A stretch of 38,239 nucleotides of DNA from Rikenellaceae bacterium (GTDB lineage: Bacteria > Bacteroidota > Bacteroidia > Bacteroidales > Rikenellaceae): NCBI GenBank assembly GCA_015059955.1, contig SUZK01000011.1, forward strand, positions 1-38,239. The letters run 5' to 3'. This document shows, piece by piece, positions 7,182-15,600 of this stretch (position 1 is the stretch's first letter; each line of letters opens with the position of its first letter). A program made the translations under genes and the position numbers. The notes under the pieces are model-generated. The model was not told the DNA's origin, searched no databases, and worked only from the letters and a program-made list of their open reading frames with translations.

Positions 7182-10109
7182 ATGAAGAAATTTCTATTAA
7201 CTATCCTATGCGCCACTATATCGCTCGCTGCCTTTGCACAGTCGGGAGGTATGAAGGGCGTTGTTGTGTCGCGCGATGGTCGCGAGCCAATAGGCGGTGT
7301 TGCTATTACCGTCGATGGCGTGGGTATTGAGACCACCACCAACCAAGATGGTGAGTTCGTTATTGAGGGCCTCGCTGCTGGTCAGTATCAGCTCTTGTTC
7401 ACCGCTCCTGAGTTCGAGGATCTCTCGCTTATGGTGCGTGTCAAGGAGTTGGTGCATGATATGCAGCAGGTTGTGATGGTGCCTGCCCACATTGTTGAGA
7501 TTGATGACTCGGCATTTGCTGAGCTCGATACCGATGTAGAGTCGGCAGGCGACTCGCAGGGTATGCCTTCGGCACTATCGGCATCGAAGGACCTCTTCAA
7601 TAACATCGCCTCGTATCGCTTCTCGGAGATGCGTTTCAATGTGCGTGGTTACGACTCGCAGTATCAGGATGTATACCTCAACGGTATCCGCTTTAACGAC
7701 GCTTTGACAAGCTATGGCCCATGGTCGTTGTGGAGCGGCCTTAACGATGCCACACGTAACCAGGAGATTACCTCTGGTTTGAAGATGTCGGACTTCGGTT
7801 TGGGTGGTGTTGCTGGTACTACCAACATCAATGCTCGTGCTTCGCAGCTCCGTAAGGGCTTTCGTGCCAGCGTTGTTAACTCTACACAGCTCTATCGCTT
7901 CCGTGTTATGGTGAGCTACGCTTCGGGTCAGCTCGATAACGGCTGGTCGTATGGCTTCTCGCTCTCTACACGTCAGGGCGGCAACGGCTATGTAGATGGT
8001 GTATACTACAACGCTTATGGCTACTTCGCATCGGCAGAGAAGATATTTAATTCGCGCCACCGCCTCTCGGCAACCATCCTCGGTGCTCCAACCCAGCGTG
8101 GTGCTCAGCAGGCATCAACGCAGGAGGCATACGACCTTTGGGGCGATAACTACTACAACCCAAATGTCGGTTTGCAGAATGGCGAGGAGCGCAATGCGCG
8201 TGTTCGTCGTATGCACGAGCCTATTGCAATGTTGAACTATAACTGGCAGATTTCGGAGAACACATCGCTCTCTGTTGCAACATCTGTACGCTTCGGCTTC
8301 AACGGCTACTCGGCACTCACTTGGTATAAGGGTGAGGACCCACGTCCAGACTACTACCGTAAGTTACCATCATACTATGGTGACCGTTTGGTTCGTCGTA
8401 CTATGCTTAATAACTTTGCTGAGGCCAACGATCTACCTCTTCAGTTTACGGATACCGACCTTGAGACCGACCGCGCTAAGTTGGTGGAGTACACCAAGTA
8501 CTGGGATGGCTATATCGACTTCGACGGCCTTATCCGCGACAATAAGATGGGCGATAAGAATACGTTGTATGGCGAGAGTCACCGCTCAGTTGCGATGATT
8601 GAGGAGCGACATACTGACCAGATTGACTATAACTTTGCAGCACAGCTCAACCACGTCTTCCGTGGGGGTTCGAAGATTACCGCAGGTATCCGTGCTCGCG
8701 TAAACCGCACGGAGTATTATAGTGAGGTTAAGGATCTGCTTGGTGGTGACTACTGGCTCGATGTCGATAAGTTCGCTGAGCGCGACTTTGGTGACAATGA
8801 GCTTGCTTATCAGAACAATATGGCGTACTACCTAAAACATGGCCACGCCGAGGCTGTTAAGGAGGGCGATAAGTATGGCTACGACTACTACGCACACGTT
8901 CGCCAGGGTCAGCTTTGGGCTATGTATGAGGTTGCTGCTGGTGGCTTTTCGGCAAATATCGGTGCTGAGGTTGGTCTATCGAGCATGTGGCGTCAGGGTC
9001 TCTGGGAGAAGGGCTTGTTCCTTAACGAGAATGCTGGCGATAACCGTGGCTTGACATCGTTTGGTAACTCCGATAAGATTAACCACCTTACATATCGTGG
9101 TAAGGTAAATCTTCGCTATCAGTTCTCTGGTGCTCACTCTATTGAGCTCAATGGTGTTATCATGCAGAACGCTCCTACCTTCAACAATGCGTTTGTATCG
9201 GCTCGTACACGTAACCAGATTACCCCAGGTCTTAAGCCTGAGAAGATTTATGGTTTCGACGTGACCTACAACCTTAACACTCCTTGGATTCGTGCTCGCC
9301 TCTCGGCATACTACACTCAGATGATGGATCAGTCGAAGGTTATCTCGTTCTACGACGATACTCAGAGCTCGTTTACCAACTTTGCTATGTCGGGCATTGA
9401 TAAGCGCTATATGGGTGTTGAGCTTGGTTTGAGCGTGCCTATCGCATGGGGTCTTTCGTTGCAGGGTGCAGTTAGCTATGGCGACTACATCTATACCTCA
9501 AATCCTAAGTTTACCCAGATGATTGATAACTCGGCTACCGATGTTGTGAATAGCGTTGTAAACTGGAAGGGTATGAAGGTCGAGAGCACACCTCAGACAG
9601 CTATTAACGTAGGTCTTAACTTCCGTGGTCCTAAGAGCTGGTTTGCCTCTATCGACTTCAACTACTACGATCGCTTGTACCTCTCGATGAACCCAATGTA
9701 TCGTACACAGTACTTGGCCGACGAGATTAAGCGTATCTACGACTGGAATAGCCTTGAAACAGGTCGCCAGAAGGCATATGTTGTTGGCGTCATCGACGAT
9801 ATTCGCGCACAGGAGGAGCTTGGTCATGCATATACTTTGAGCGCAAGCATTGGTAAGAACTGGAGCATCAAGTATAAGTATACCCTCGGCTTCAGCCTTC
9901 AGGTCAACAACATTCTTAACAACCAGAAGGTGCGCACAGGTGGTTATGAGCAGATGCGTCTAAATAAGATCTCTGATCCCATCATCTTCCCTAATGCCGA
10001 AGGTGAGATGACAATCATCCGTAAGCCTACGACATATTCGCGTTTCGACTCGAAGTACTTCTATATGAATGGTATTAACTACTATCTTAACATTTACTTT
10101 AGATTCTAA
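7182..10109 (+). CDS. TonB-dependent outer-membrane receptor
   Basis: A 975-residue outer-membrane transporter. The signal peptide ends at AFA-QS. A CarboxypepD_reg-like beta domain covers about 24-105 (KGVVVSRDGREPIGG). The plug follows with MRFNVRGYDSQYQDVYLNG and the conserved GxAGTTNIN segment. A long C-terminal beta-barrel ends in the aromatic-terminal strand YYLNIYFRF, the usual BAM recognition signal. No SusD-like partner is encoded nearby; the adjacent DUF5689 lipoprotein may be its surface partner. Import of oligonucleotides, nucleosides or phosphate released by the two secreted nucleases is inferred from the operon only. Confidence 0.93.
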   Translation: MKKFLLTILCATISLAAFAQSGGMKGVVVSRDGREPIGGVAITVDGVGIETTTNQDGEFVIEGLAAGQYQLLFTAPEFEDLSLMVRVKELVHDMQQVVMVPAHIVEIDDSAFAELDTDVESAGDSQGMPSALSASKDLFNNIASYRFSEMRFNVRGYDSQYQDVYLNGIRFNDALTSYGPWSLWSGLNDATRNQEITSGLKMSDFGLGGVAGTTNINARASQLRKGFRASVVNSTQLYRFRVMVSYASGQLDNGWSYGFSLSTRQGGNGYVDGVYYNAYGYFASAEKIFNSRHRLSATILGAPTQRGAQQASTQEAYDLWGDNYYNPNVGLQNGEERNARVRRMHEPIAMLNYNWQISENTSLSVATSVRFGFNGYSALTWYKGEDPRPDYYRKLPSYYGDRLVRRTMLNNFAEANDLPLQFTDTDLETDRAKLVEYTKYWDGYIDFDGLIRDNKMGDKNTLYGESHRSVAMIEERHTDQIDYNFAAQLNHVFRGGSKITAGIRARVNRTEYYSEVKDLLGGDYWLDVDKFAERDFGDNELAYQNNMAYYLKHGHAEAVKEGDKYGYDYYAHVRQGQLWAMYEVAAGGFSANIGAEVGLSSMWRQGLWEKGLFLNENAGDNRGLTSFGNSDKINHLTYRGKVNLRYQFSGAHSIELNGVIMQNAPTFNNAFVSARTRNQITPGLKPEKIYGFDVTYNLNTPWIRARLSAYYTQMMDQSKVISFYDDTQSSFTNFAMSGIDKRYMGVELGLSVPIAWGLSLQGAVSYGDYIYTSNPKFTQMIDNSATDVVNSVVNWKGMKVESTPQTAINVGLNFRGPKSWFASIDFNYYDRLYLSMNPMYRTQYLADEIKRIYDWNSLETGRQKAYVVGVIDDIRAQEELGHAYTLSASIGKNWSIKYKYTLGFSLQVNNILNNQKVRTGGYEQMRLNKISDPIIFPNAEGEMTIIRKPTTYSRFDSKYFYMNGINYYLNIYFRF

Positions 10110-10129
10110 CAGCTAAAATATTTATAATT

Positions 10130-11443
10130 ATGAAATTTGGTAAACTTTTTGGATTGCTTGCCATAGCTTTCATGACAGTTGGCTGTTATGAGAACTATAC
10201 CGATGTTCCTGCTCGCGAGCCTATTGAGAGCAATGCGGATTTTGAGACTATGTTTCCCGAGGCGGAGCATATCACCATCGCCGAGCTTAAGTATGCCTTT
10301 GGTACTATTAGCAATACGGGTGTCAACAGTGGCTGGAACAATACTATCTACAAGCTCATTGGCGAGGATATCTTCGTGGGTCACGATGTCTATATCAAGG
10401 GTAAGGTGACAAGCAACGATGAGCAGGGTAATGTCTATAAGTCGCTCTACATTCAGGATGAGACCTCGGGTATCGAGCTTAAGCTAAACAATAATGTTGG
10501 CTTGCGCTACAAGCAGGGCTCATGGGTCTATGTTCGCTTGACAGGTCTATATTTGGGTAACTATCGTATGATGTTGTCGTTGGGTGGCGCGCCATCGGAG
10601 TCTTGGAATAAGGCGGGTGAGCATAAGTTCTATGCTAACTCAAATATTGAGCTTCAGGAGGTTATCGACCAGCACGTCTTCCCAGGTCGCCAGGACGAGC
10701 TTAAGGTTGGTGAATTTGAGGAGTGGCAGCGCTACTCTCCAAATGTCGATATCATCACAGTAACCCCTGAGAACTACGAGACGGTATTCGACCCTGCAAA
10801 GGTTGAGCTTGAGGGTAAGTTCTACGGCACGGATAAGACCGATGAGAATGGTATTACACGCAAGGTCTTCCAGATGTCGCAGCGCGAGTTGATGTTTGGC
10901 CGTCTGATACGCTTTGAGGGTCTTCAGTGCCGCTACGCTGGTGTGCCTAACCAGGATGGCGTGACCAACCCCGCACTCAAGAGTGGCTCGTTTGAGAATA
11001 TCTACCCAAGCTGGTTGTATACCGACCCACGTCCTACCGTATCTAAGGGGTGGTACCACTGGGCATTCAAGGAGGAGATTACTGGCCGCAGCCTCTATGG
11101 CTCGGTGCTCTTCACCTATAACCCCGATGCAACGGTATGCTCTGAGAATGGTGTCTACGCACTTCGTACAAGTGGCTATTCGCGCTTTGCACGTCGCAAC
11201 GTATGTAAGGATGGCGAGAAGGCAACCATCACCGCTATCTACGGTATCTACGCACAGCGCTCGGACTATGCCGGTAATGCCGACGACTACGCTTCATACC
11301 AGTTGACCATCAGCGACTTCGAGGATATCGAGTTTGAGAATGGCGCGGCAGCATTGCTCACCGATGAGCAGGTGGCAGCAATGACTACCAACGACATGAA
11401 GACCGTACCTTGGATTGACGAGGAGGGCGAGACAGATATGTAG
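10130..11443 (+). CDS. DUF5689 domain lipoprotein
   Basis: A 437-residue lipoprotein with lipobox MTVGC (Cys19). The central part (about 70-160) is a DUF5689-type OB-like domain, recognisable by an IKGKVTSND segment, then SLYIQDETSGIELKL and an LTGLYLGNY-type strand. The C-terminal half has no domain I can name. It is the last gene of the operon, 20 nt after the TonB receptor, and is followed by a strong terminator. Proteins of this family often sit beside TonB receptors and secreted nucleases or phosphatases, so it may be the surface binding partner of the receptor. Biochemical function is not established here. Confidence 0.88.
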   Translation: MKFGKLFGLLAIAFMTVGCYENYTDVPAREPIESNADFETMFPEAEHITIAELKYAFGTISNTGVNSGWNNTIYKLIGEDIFVGHDVYIKGKVTSNDEQGNVYKSLYIQDETSGIELKLNNNVGLRYKQGSWVYVRLTGLYLGNYRMMLSLGGAPSESWNKAGEHKFYANSNIELQEVIDQHVFPGRQDELKVGEFEEWQRYSPNVDIITVTPENYETVFDPAKVELEGKFYGTDKTDENGITRKVFQMSQRELMFGRLIRFEGLQCRYAGVPNQDGVTNPALKSGSFENIYPSWLYTDPRPTVSKGWYHWAFKEEITGRSLYGSVLFTYNPDATVCSENGVYALRTSGYSRFARRNVCKDGEKATITAIYGIYAQRSDYAGNADDYASYQLTISDFEDIEFENGAAALLTDEQVAAMTTNDMKTVPWIDEEGETDM

Positions 11444-11465
11444 TCTTTCACTCTTATACAAAAGC

Positions 11466-11505
11466 AAAAACGGATGGATATTTATTTGCCCATCCGTTTT
11501 TTTTT
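11466..11505 (+). terminator. Terminator of the nuclease operon
   Basis: Stem ACGGATGG/CCATCCGT with a 12-nt loop is followed by nine T. A classic rho-independent terminator closing the five-gene operon. Confidence 0.92.
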
Positions 11506-11563
11506 GTTAGTGTAATTGAAATCATAACATATAAAATACAAATTTCGATTATAGCGACGTTTA

Positions 11564-11595
11564 TTTGTGTGTTTGAGCTTTTTTCGCTATATTTG
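11564..11595 (+). promoter_or_regulatory. Promoter of GH20/K1 operon
   Basis: TTTG at 11564-11567 and TATATTTG at 11588-11595, gap 20 nt; the start codon is 20 nt downstream. Confidence 0.8.
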
Positions 11596-11615
11596 TAGAA
11601 AATAGTTGTCCCAAA

Positions 11616-13775
11616 ATGAAGAGATTGGTATTATTCCTATTTACGGTGTGCGCTACGTGCGTGGCTATGGCACAGAGTGTAACGTTGCTGCCCGCTCCTC
11701 GTAGCTATGCTTCGGCCGATAAGGGCTTCACTATTAACTATAAAACAAAGATTAGTTGCGACAAGGGGGCTATCCCTGCTGGCGAGTATCTCGCAAGTAA
11801 GCTCGGTATCGGCACAGCTATGGATGGTGATATTCATCTCGCTATCGATAGCCGCTTGGGTAGCGAGGAGTACCAGCTCAGTATATTCTCCGAGGGTATC
11901 ACCATCGTGGGTGGTGACTACGGAGGTGTCTTCAATGGCGTTACAACGCTCCTTCAGTTGTTGCCTGTCGAGGTCTACTCGTCAAACCTCGTGCTGCCAT
12001 GCACTGTCAAGGGGTGTGTGATTAACGACGCACCGCGTTATAATCATCGCGGCTTTATGCTCGATGTATGCCGTACGTGGATGAGCAAGGGTGACCTGAT
12101 GTCGTTTATCGACCTGTTGGCATACCACAAAATCAACTCGTTACGCTTACACCTTACCGACGACGAGGCGTGGCGTATAGAGATTAAGTCGCACCCCGAG
12201 CTCGCGAAGGTGGGTGGCTATCGTGGTGTTGGCAGTCCTGTGTGGGCACGCTATGGCAAGTGGAATAAGAAGTGGGGTGGTTACTACACTCAGGATGATA
12301 TTAGGGATATCGTCGCCTATGCTGCACAACGTAATATTGAGATAATCCCCGAGATAGACCTGCCAGACCATAGCCATTGCCTTGCGAGGGTACATCCCGA
12401 GGTATTATGCGATACCGACCATAATTCATCGGCTGCATTAGGCTACGATACTCGTTCGGTGGTGTGTGCCACCAACGAGGCGAACTACACCCTTATTGAG
12501 GATATCCTCGGCGAGGTGTGTGCGCTCTTCCCATCAACATATATCCATGTTGGTGGCGATGAGGTGGATATGTCGGAGTGGAAGAGGTGCCCCGATTGTA
12601 GCGCCTTTATGCGTCGCACAAATATGTACACAACCGAGGAGCTTCGCGACTACTTCATGTTGCGCCTGTCGGAAATCTTGGAGAAGAACGGTAAGCTGAT
12701 GGCAGTGTGGGGCGATGCCGTAAGTGGAGATAACTTGCCTAAGACTACCCATGTATACGGTTGGGAGAGTGTCGACAGCTGCCGCGAGGTTGCTGCTGCG
12801 GGCTATCCTACGATTGTCATGCCTGGCGACTACTTCTACTTCGATATGAAGCAGTCGGAGCATGAGGCGGGTCACGACTGGGCTGCTATCTTCGACGTGC
12901 AGAAGGTATATAACTTCTCGCCCTCGGCCGTAGGATTTACCGAGAGCGAGGCGAAGAGTATCATTGGCCTCGAGGCGTCGTTCTTCAGCGAGCTGTATGC
13001 CTCGCACAACCCCGAGAGCCCTGCATATCTCCACTATATGACCTTCCCTCGATTGTTGGCCTTTGCTGAGGTGGCATGGATTGGCGTTGATGTGCGCAAC
13101 TGGAATAGCTTCCATAAGCGCGTGTGCCGCTACTACGATAAGTTAGATGCTATGGGCGTATACTATCGCCTTGATGCTCCAAAGATCGAGTATGCCGATG
13201 GTAGGCTGTCGGCATCGGTGAGCGATGGTAGTACGCTCTTCTATCGCCAGGAGGGTTCAAGCAAGGTTATGCGTTATATGGCGCCTATTGCTACCGAGTC
13301 GCCCTCGCGCTACCGCTTTATCAGTCGTCGTGGTAGGGCTATCTCGCCAACTGCTGCTGTGGATGAGTACTTTGAGACAATAACACCTCGTTTCGATATC
13401 ACCTCGTCGATGAAGGATAGCTGGAATTTCCCATTCGACAAGGCTGAGAACTATGGCCGTATAGCACGCACCACACGTGCTGCCGATGTCGACGACTGGG
13501 TGATGTTCTCCTTTGAGACGGCTGTCTCGTGTCGTAAGATGAAGGTTGCCACTGGTAACTTCCAGCTCCCTCGATATATCTTCGAGGCGGGTGATGTCTA
13601 CGTGAGCTACGATGGCGAGGAGTTCGTGAAGGTGGGCGTATTGGAGAATGGCGCTTATGTCATCGAAAATCCATCGCAGCCTATCAAGGCGGTGCGTATC
13701 GTGTGCACCTCGCGTGGTAATGGCGCTGCGTGGGTGTCGATACAGCCACCGACAATCTATCCCGTAATAGAGTAA
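11616..13775 (+). CDS. GH20 beta-N-acetylhexosaminidase
   Basis: Family 20 glycoside hydrolase that removes terminal beta-GlcNAc or GalNAc from glycans by substrate-assisted catalysis. The 719-residue product has a signal peptide (ending near AMA-QS), a GH20b-like N-terminal domain to about 145, then the (beta/alpha)8 catalytic domain starting at RYNHRGFMLDVCR. The catalytic pair is D315-E316 in HVGGDEVD; the substrate-facing tryptophans of VWGDAV, YGWES and EVAWIG are present. The C-terminal about 130 residues resemble an F5/8 type C-like carbohydrate-binding fold. It probably acts on host mucin or N-glycans in the periplasm or at the cell surface. The kinase gene K1 starts 12 nt after its stop, so the two are probably cotranscribed. 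Confidence 0.95.
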   Translation: MKRLVLFLFTVCATCVAMAQSVTLLPAPRSYASADKGFTINYKTKISCDKGAIPAGEYLASKLGIGTAMDGDIHLAIDSRLGSEEYQLSIFSEGITIVGGDYGGVFNGVTTLLQLLPVEVYSSNLVLPCTVKGCVINDAPRYNHRGFMLDVCRTWMSKGDLMSFIDLLAYHKINSLRLHLTDDEAWRIEIKSHPELAKVGGYRGVGSPVWARYGKWNKKWGGYYTQDDIRDIVAYAAQRNIEIIPEIDLPDHSHCLARVHPEVLCDTDHNSSAALGYDTRSVVCATNEANYTLIEDILGEVCALFPSTYIHVGGDEVDMSEWKRCPDCSAFMRRTNMYTTEELRDYFMLRLSEILEKNGKLMAVWGDAVSGDNLPKTTHVYGWESVDSCREVAAAGYPTIVMPGDYFYFDMKQSEHEAGHDWAAIFDVQKVYNFSPSAVGFTESEAKSIIGLEASFFSELYASHNPESPAYLHYMTFPRLLAFAEVAWIGVDVRNWNSFHKRVCRYYDKLDAMGVYYRLDAPKIEYADGRLSASVSDGSTLFYRQEGSSKVMRYMAPIATESPSRYRFISRRGRAISPTAAVDEYFETITPRFDITSSMKDSWNFPFDKAENYGRIARTTRAADVDDWVMFSFETAVSCRKMKVATGNFQLPRYIFEAGDVYVSYDGEEFVKVGVLENGAYVIENPSQPIKAVRIVCTSRGNGAAWVSIQPPTIYPVIE

Positions 13776-13787
13776 AACTCAGATAAT

Positions 13788-15464
13788 ATGACCCAACAAG
13801 AGTTTACCGCACGTTATAGCTACAACCCCAAGAGCGACCAGCTCGGCTCAGGTGGCTTTGGCTCGGTATATAAGGCCTACGACAACGAGGAGGACTGCTT
13901 CGTAGCCCTCAAGATTGCTGCTGTCGATTTGCAACACCCCGAGTTGCGCCTACGTAACGAGGTGGCTAAGGCCGAGCACCTGAAACACAAGAACGTAGCA
14001 CGCTACGATGCATGCTACACCTTCCCTACGCTCTCTGGCGAGATGGATATTGCGGTTATGCGCTACTACGAGCACGGTAGCCTCGATAGCTTTATGCGCC
14101 GAGGAGACCTCACTCTCGACGAGCGCTACGATATCCTAACGCAGATATTGGAGGGTATCGCCTATCTGCATAGCCATGGCATTATCCACCGTGACCTTAA
14201 ACCTCAGAACGTGCTTATCGTGCACCATGCCGATAAGTATATCCCAAAGATTACCGATTTCGGTATCTCTAAGCAGTTGGAGGATGGCGAGAGCTCGTTG
14301 GTTAGTAACTCGGTGCTTGGCGGCACACGCTCGTATGCCTCGCCTGAGCAACTTTGTGAGAGGACGCTGCGCAAGAATACCGACCTCTGGAGCTTTGGTG
14401 TTATAGCCTATAATATGCTTCTTGGTGAGCTACCCTTTACTACGGGTACATTTTCGGCATCGAGCGACGAGGGGCGTAGCGAGCAGCTACGCCAAGTGCT
14501 TTCGGGTAAGCTGCCGGAAGGTATCAACCATATATCGGAGCCATGGCAGAGCGTTATCCGTGGCTGCTTGGTTGTCGATGGCGAGAAACGCTTGCAACAC
14601 GCCGAGGATTGCTTGGGGATTATCAACCGTGAGGAGACACCAGAGGTCGATGTCGAGGTTGAGCCTATCGAGGATGAGAAGACCGTGATTGGCGATAGTG
14701 CACAAGAGGCTGACGAGAAGACCAAGACTGATGATGAGAATATAAGTGTTGTCTCACAACAGGAGGACAACGAAGATAAGCCCAAGCAGAAGAAAAACCG
14801 TTGGTGGGTGTTGCTGCTTGGCTTGTTGCTAATTGGAGGTGGCGCGTGGTTTATTTTTGGTGATAATAAAGGAGAAAACACAGAGAGTGAAGCATTGCCA
14901 GAAGAGAATGTAGAGAATGAAGCATTGTCAGAAGAGAATGTAGAGAATGAAGCATTGCCAGAAACCTCTGCCCCATATAGGATTGGCGACCTATACAACG
15001 AGAATGGCAAGCAGGGTGTTGTCTTCGAGGTCTCAGTTGGTGGTAGCCATGGAAAGATTGTTAGTTTAAATGAAACAAAATTGCAGTGGTGTACTGATGA
15101 GCGATATAAATCGGAAATTGTATTAGGTTTGACAGATGAGAATAATGGCAAGGTGAATACCGATAAGGTGATGAAGCGAAGAGATAGCTACCAATATCCC
15201 GCCTTTGTTCAGTGTCGCAATAAGGGTGCAGATTGGTATCTACCAGCCATTGAAGAGTTAAAGGCTATATACAATAATCAGTCAGCGATTAATTCCACAT
15301 TGGCAAAACATGGTGGTACTGAACTTCGTGTAGTGTATTGGTCGTCGACAGAGTATTATGGAATTCCTGAGTTTTGCGCGTGGTTTGTCAGTATGGGCAG
15401 TGGCGACGCCTACGACGGCAGTAAGTACTCCAACTACTATGTGCGCGCCGTGTCCGCTTTTTAA
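13788..15464 (+). CDS. Transmembrane Ser/Thr kinase with variable DUF1566/Lcl_C-like sensor (K1)
   Basis: This 558-residue protein has a cytoplasmic protein kinase domain: Gly loop LGSGGFGSV at 19-27, K42, catalytic D136 in HRDLKPQN, D157 in DFG, and a SPEQL activation-loop end. All catalytic residues are intact. An acidic linker leads to one transmembrane helix at about 339-357; preceding lysines predict the C-terminus is periplasmic. The linker after the helix contains a 30-bp tandem repeat. Residues about 395-558 form a DUF1566/Lcl_C-like domain (DWYLPAIEELK, YWSSTEY, VRAVSAF), related to C-type-lectin folds. The last part (15384-15437) carries a DGR-like variable region. It follows the GH20 gene by 12 nt and ends in its own terminator. 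Role inferred: sensing an external ligand and signalling by phosphorylation. Confidence 0.9.
   Translation: MTQQEFTARYSYNPKSDQLGSGGFGSVYKAYDNEEDCFVALKIAAVDLQHPELRLRNEVAKAEHLKHKNVARYDACYTFPTLSGEMDIAVMRYYEHGSLDSFMRRGDLTLDERYDILTQILEGIAYLHSHGIIHRDLKPQNVLIVHHADKYIPKITDFGISKQLEDGESSLVSNSVLGGTRSYASPEQLCERTLRKNTDLWSFGVIAYNMLLGELPFTTGTFSASSDEGRSEQLRQVLSGKLPEGINHISEPWQSVIRGCLVVDGEKRLQHAEDCLGIINREETPEVDVEVEPIEDEKTVIGDSAQEADEKTKTDDENISVVSQQEDNEDKPKQKKNRWWVLLLGLLLIGGGAWFIFGDNKGENTESEALPEENVENEALSEENVENEALPETSAPYRIGDLYNENGKQGVVFEVSVGGSHGKIVSLNETKLQWCTDERYKSEIVLGLTDENNGKVNTDKVMKRRDSYQYPAFVQCRNKGADWYLPAIEELKAIYNNQSAINSTLAKHGGTELRVVYWSSTEYYGIPEFCAWFVSMGSGDAYDGSKYSNYYVRAVSAF
14888..14961 (+). repeat. 30-bp in-frame tandem repeat in K1 linker
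   Basis: About two and a half copies of a 30-bp unit encode EALPEENVEN-type decapeptides between the membrane helix and the sensor domain. K2 has only one short equivalent, so the spacer length has changed by unit expansion. Confidence 0.85.
15384..15437 (+). other. Putative DGR variable region of K1
   Basis: Aligned codon by codon with K2 (24040-24093), 12 of 18 codons differ through 17 substitutions, all at codon positions 1 or 2 (for example GGC/TAC, TCC/AAC, AGT/TAT). Every third base is identical. Codons just outside differ at third positions. This fits adenine-directed rewriting of AAC/AAT template codons. No template is in the window. Confidence 0.72.
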
Positions 15465-15502
15465 TATTTAGGCTTGTCGGTAGCGGCCGCAGTTTATTCT
15501 TT

Positions 15503-15538
15503 CTCCTCGCGCTTTGGGGCGCGAGGAGTTTTTTTTGT
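15503..15538 (+). terminator. Terminator of K1, conserved with K2
   Basis: Stem CTCCTCGCGC/GCGCGAGGAG with a 6-nt loop is followed by eight T. The roughly 75 nt from the stop codon through this hairpin is nearly the same after K2. It may also serve as the target-side hairpin known downstream of some DGR variable regions. Confidence 0.88.
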
Positions 15539-15547
15539 TTAGTAAAC

Positions 15548-15582
15548 ACACAGAGGGCAACCCGATGGGCTGCCCTCTGTGT
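15548..15582 (-). terminator. Hairpin downstream of yajC1
   Basis: A 12-bp stem (15548-15559 with 15571-15582) lies just beyond the yajC1 stop on the minus strand. The U-tract is weak. It probably terminates minus-strand transcription between the convergent genes. Confidence 0.65.
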
Positions 15583-15600
15583 TGTTGTCGCGTATGGCGT

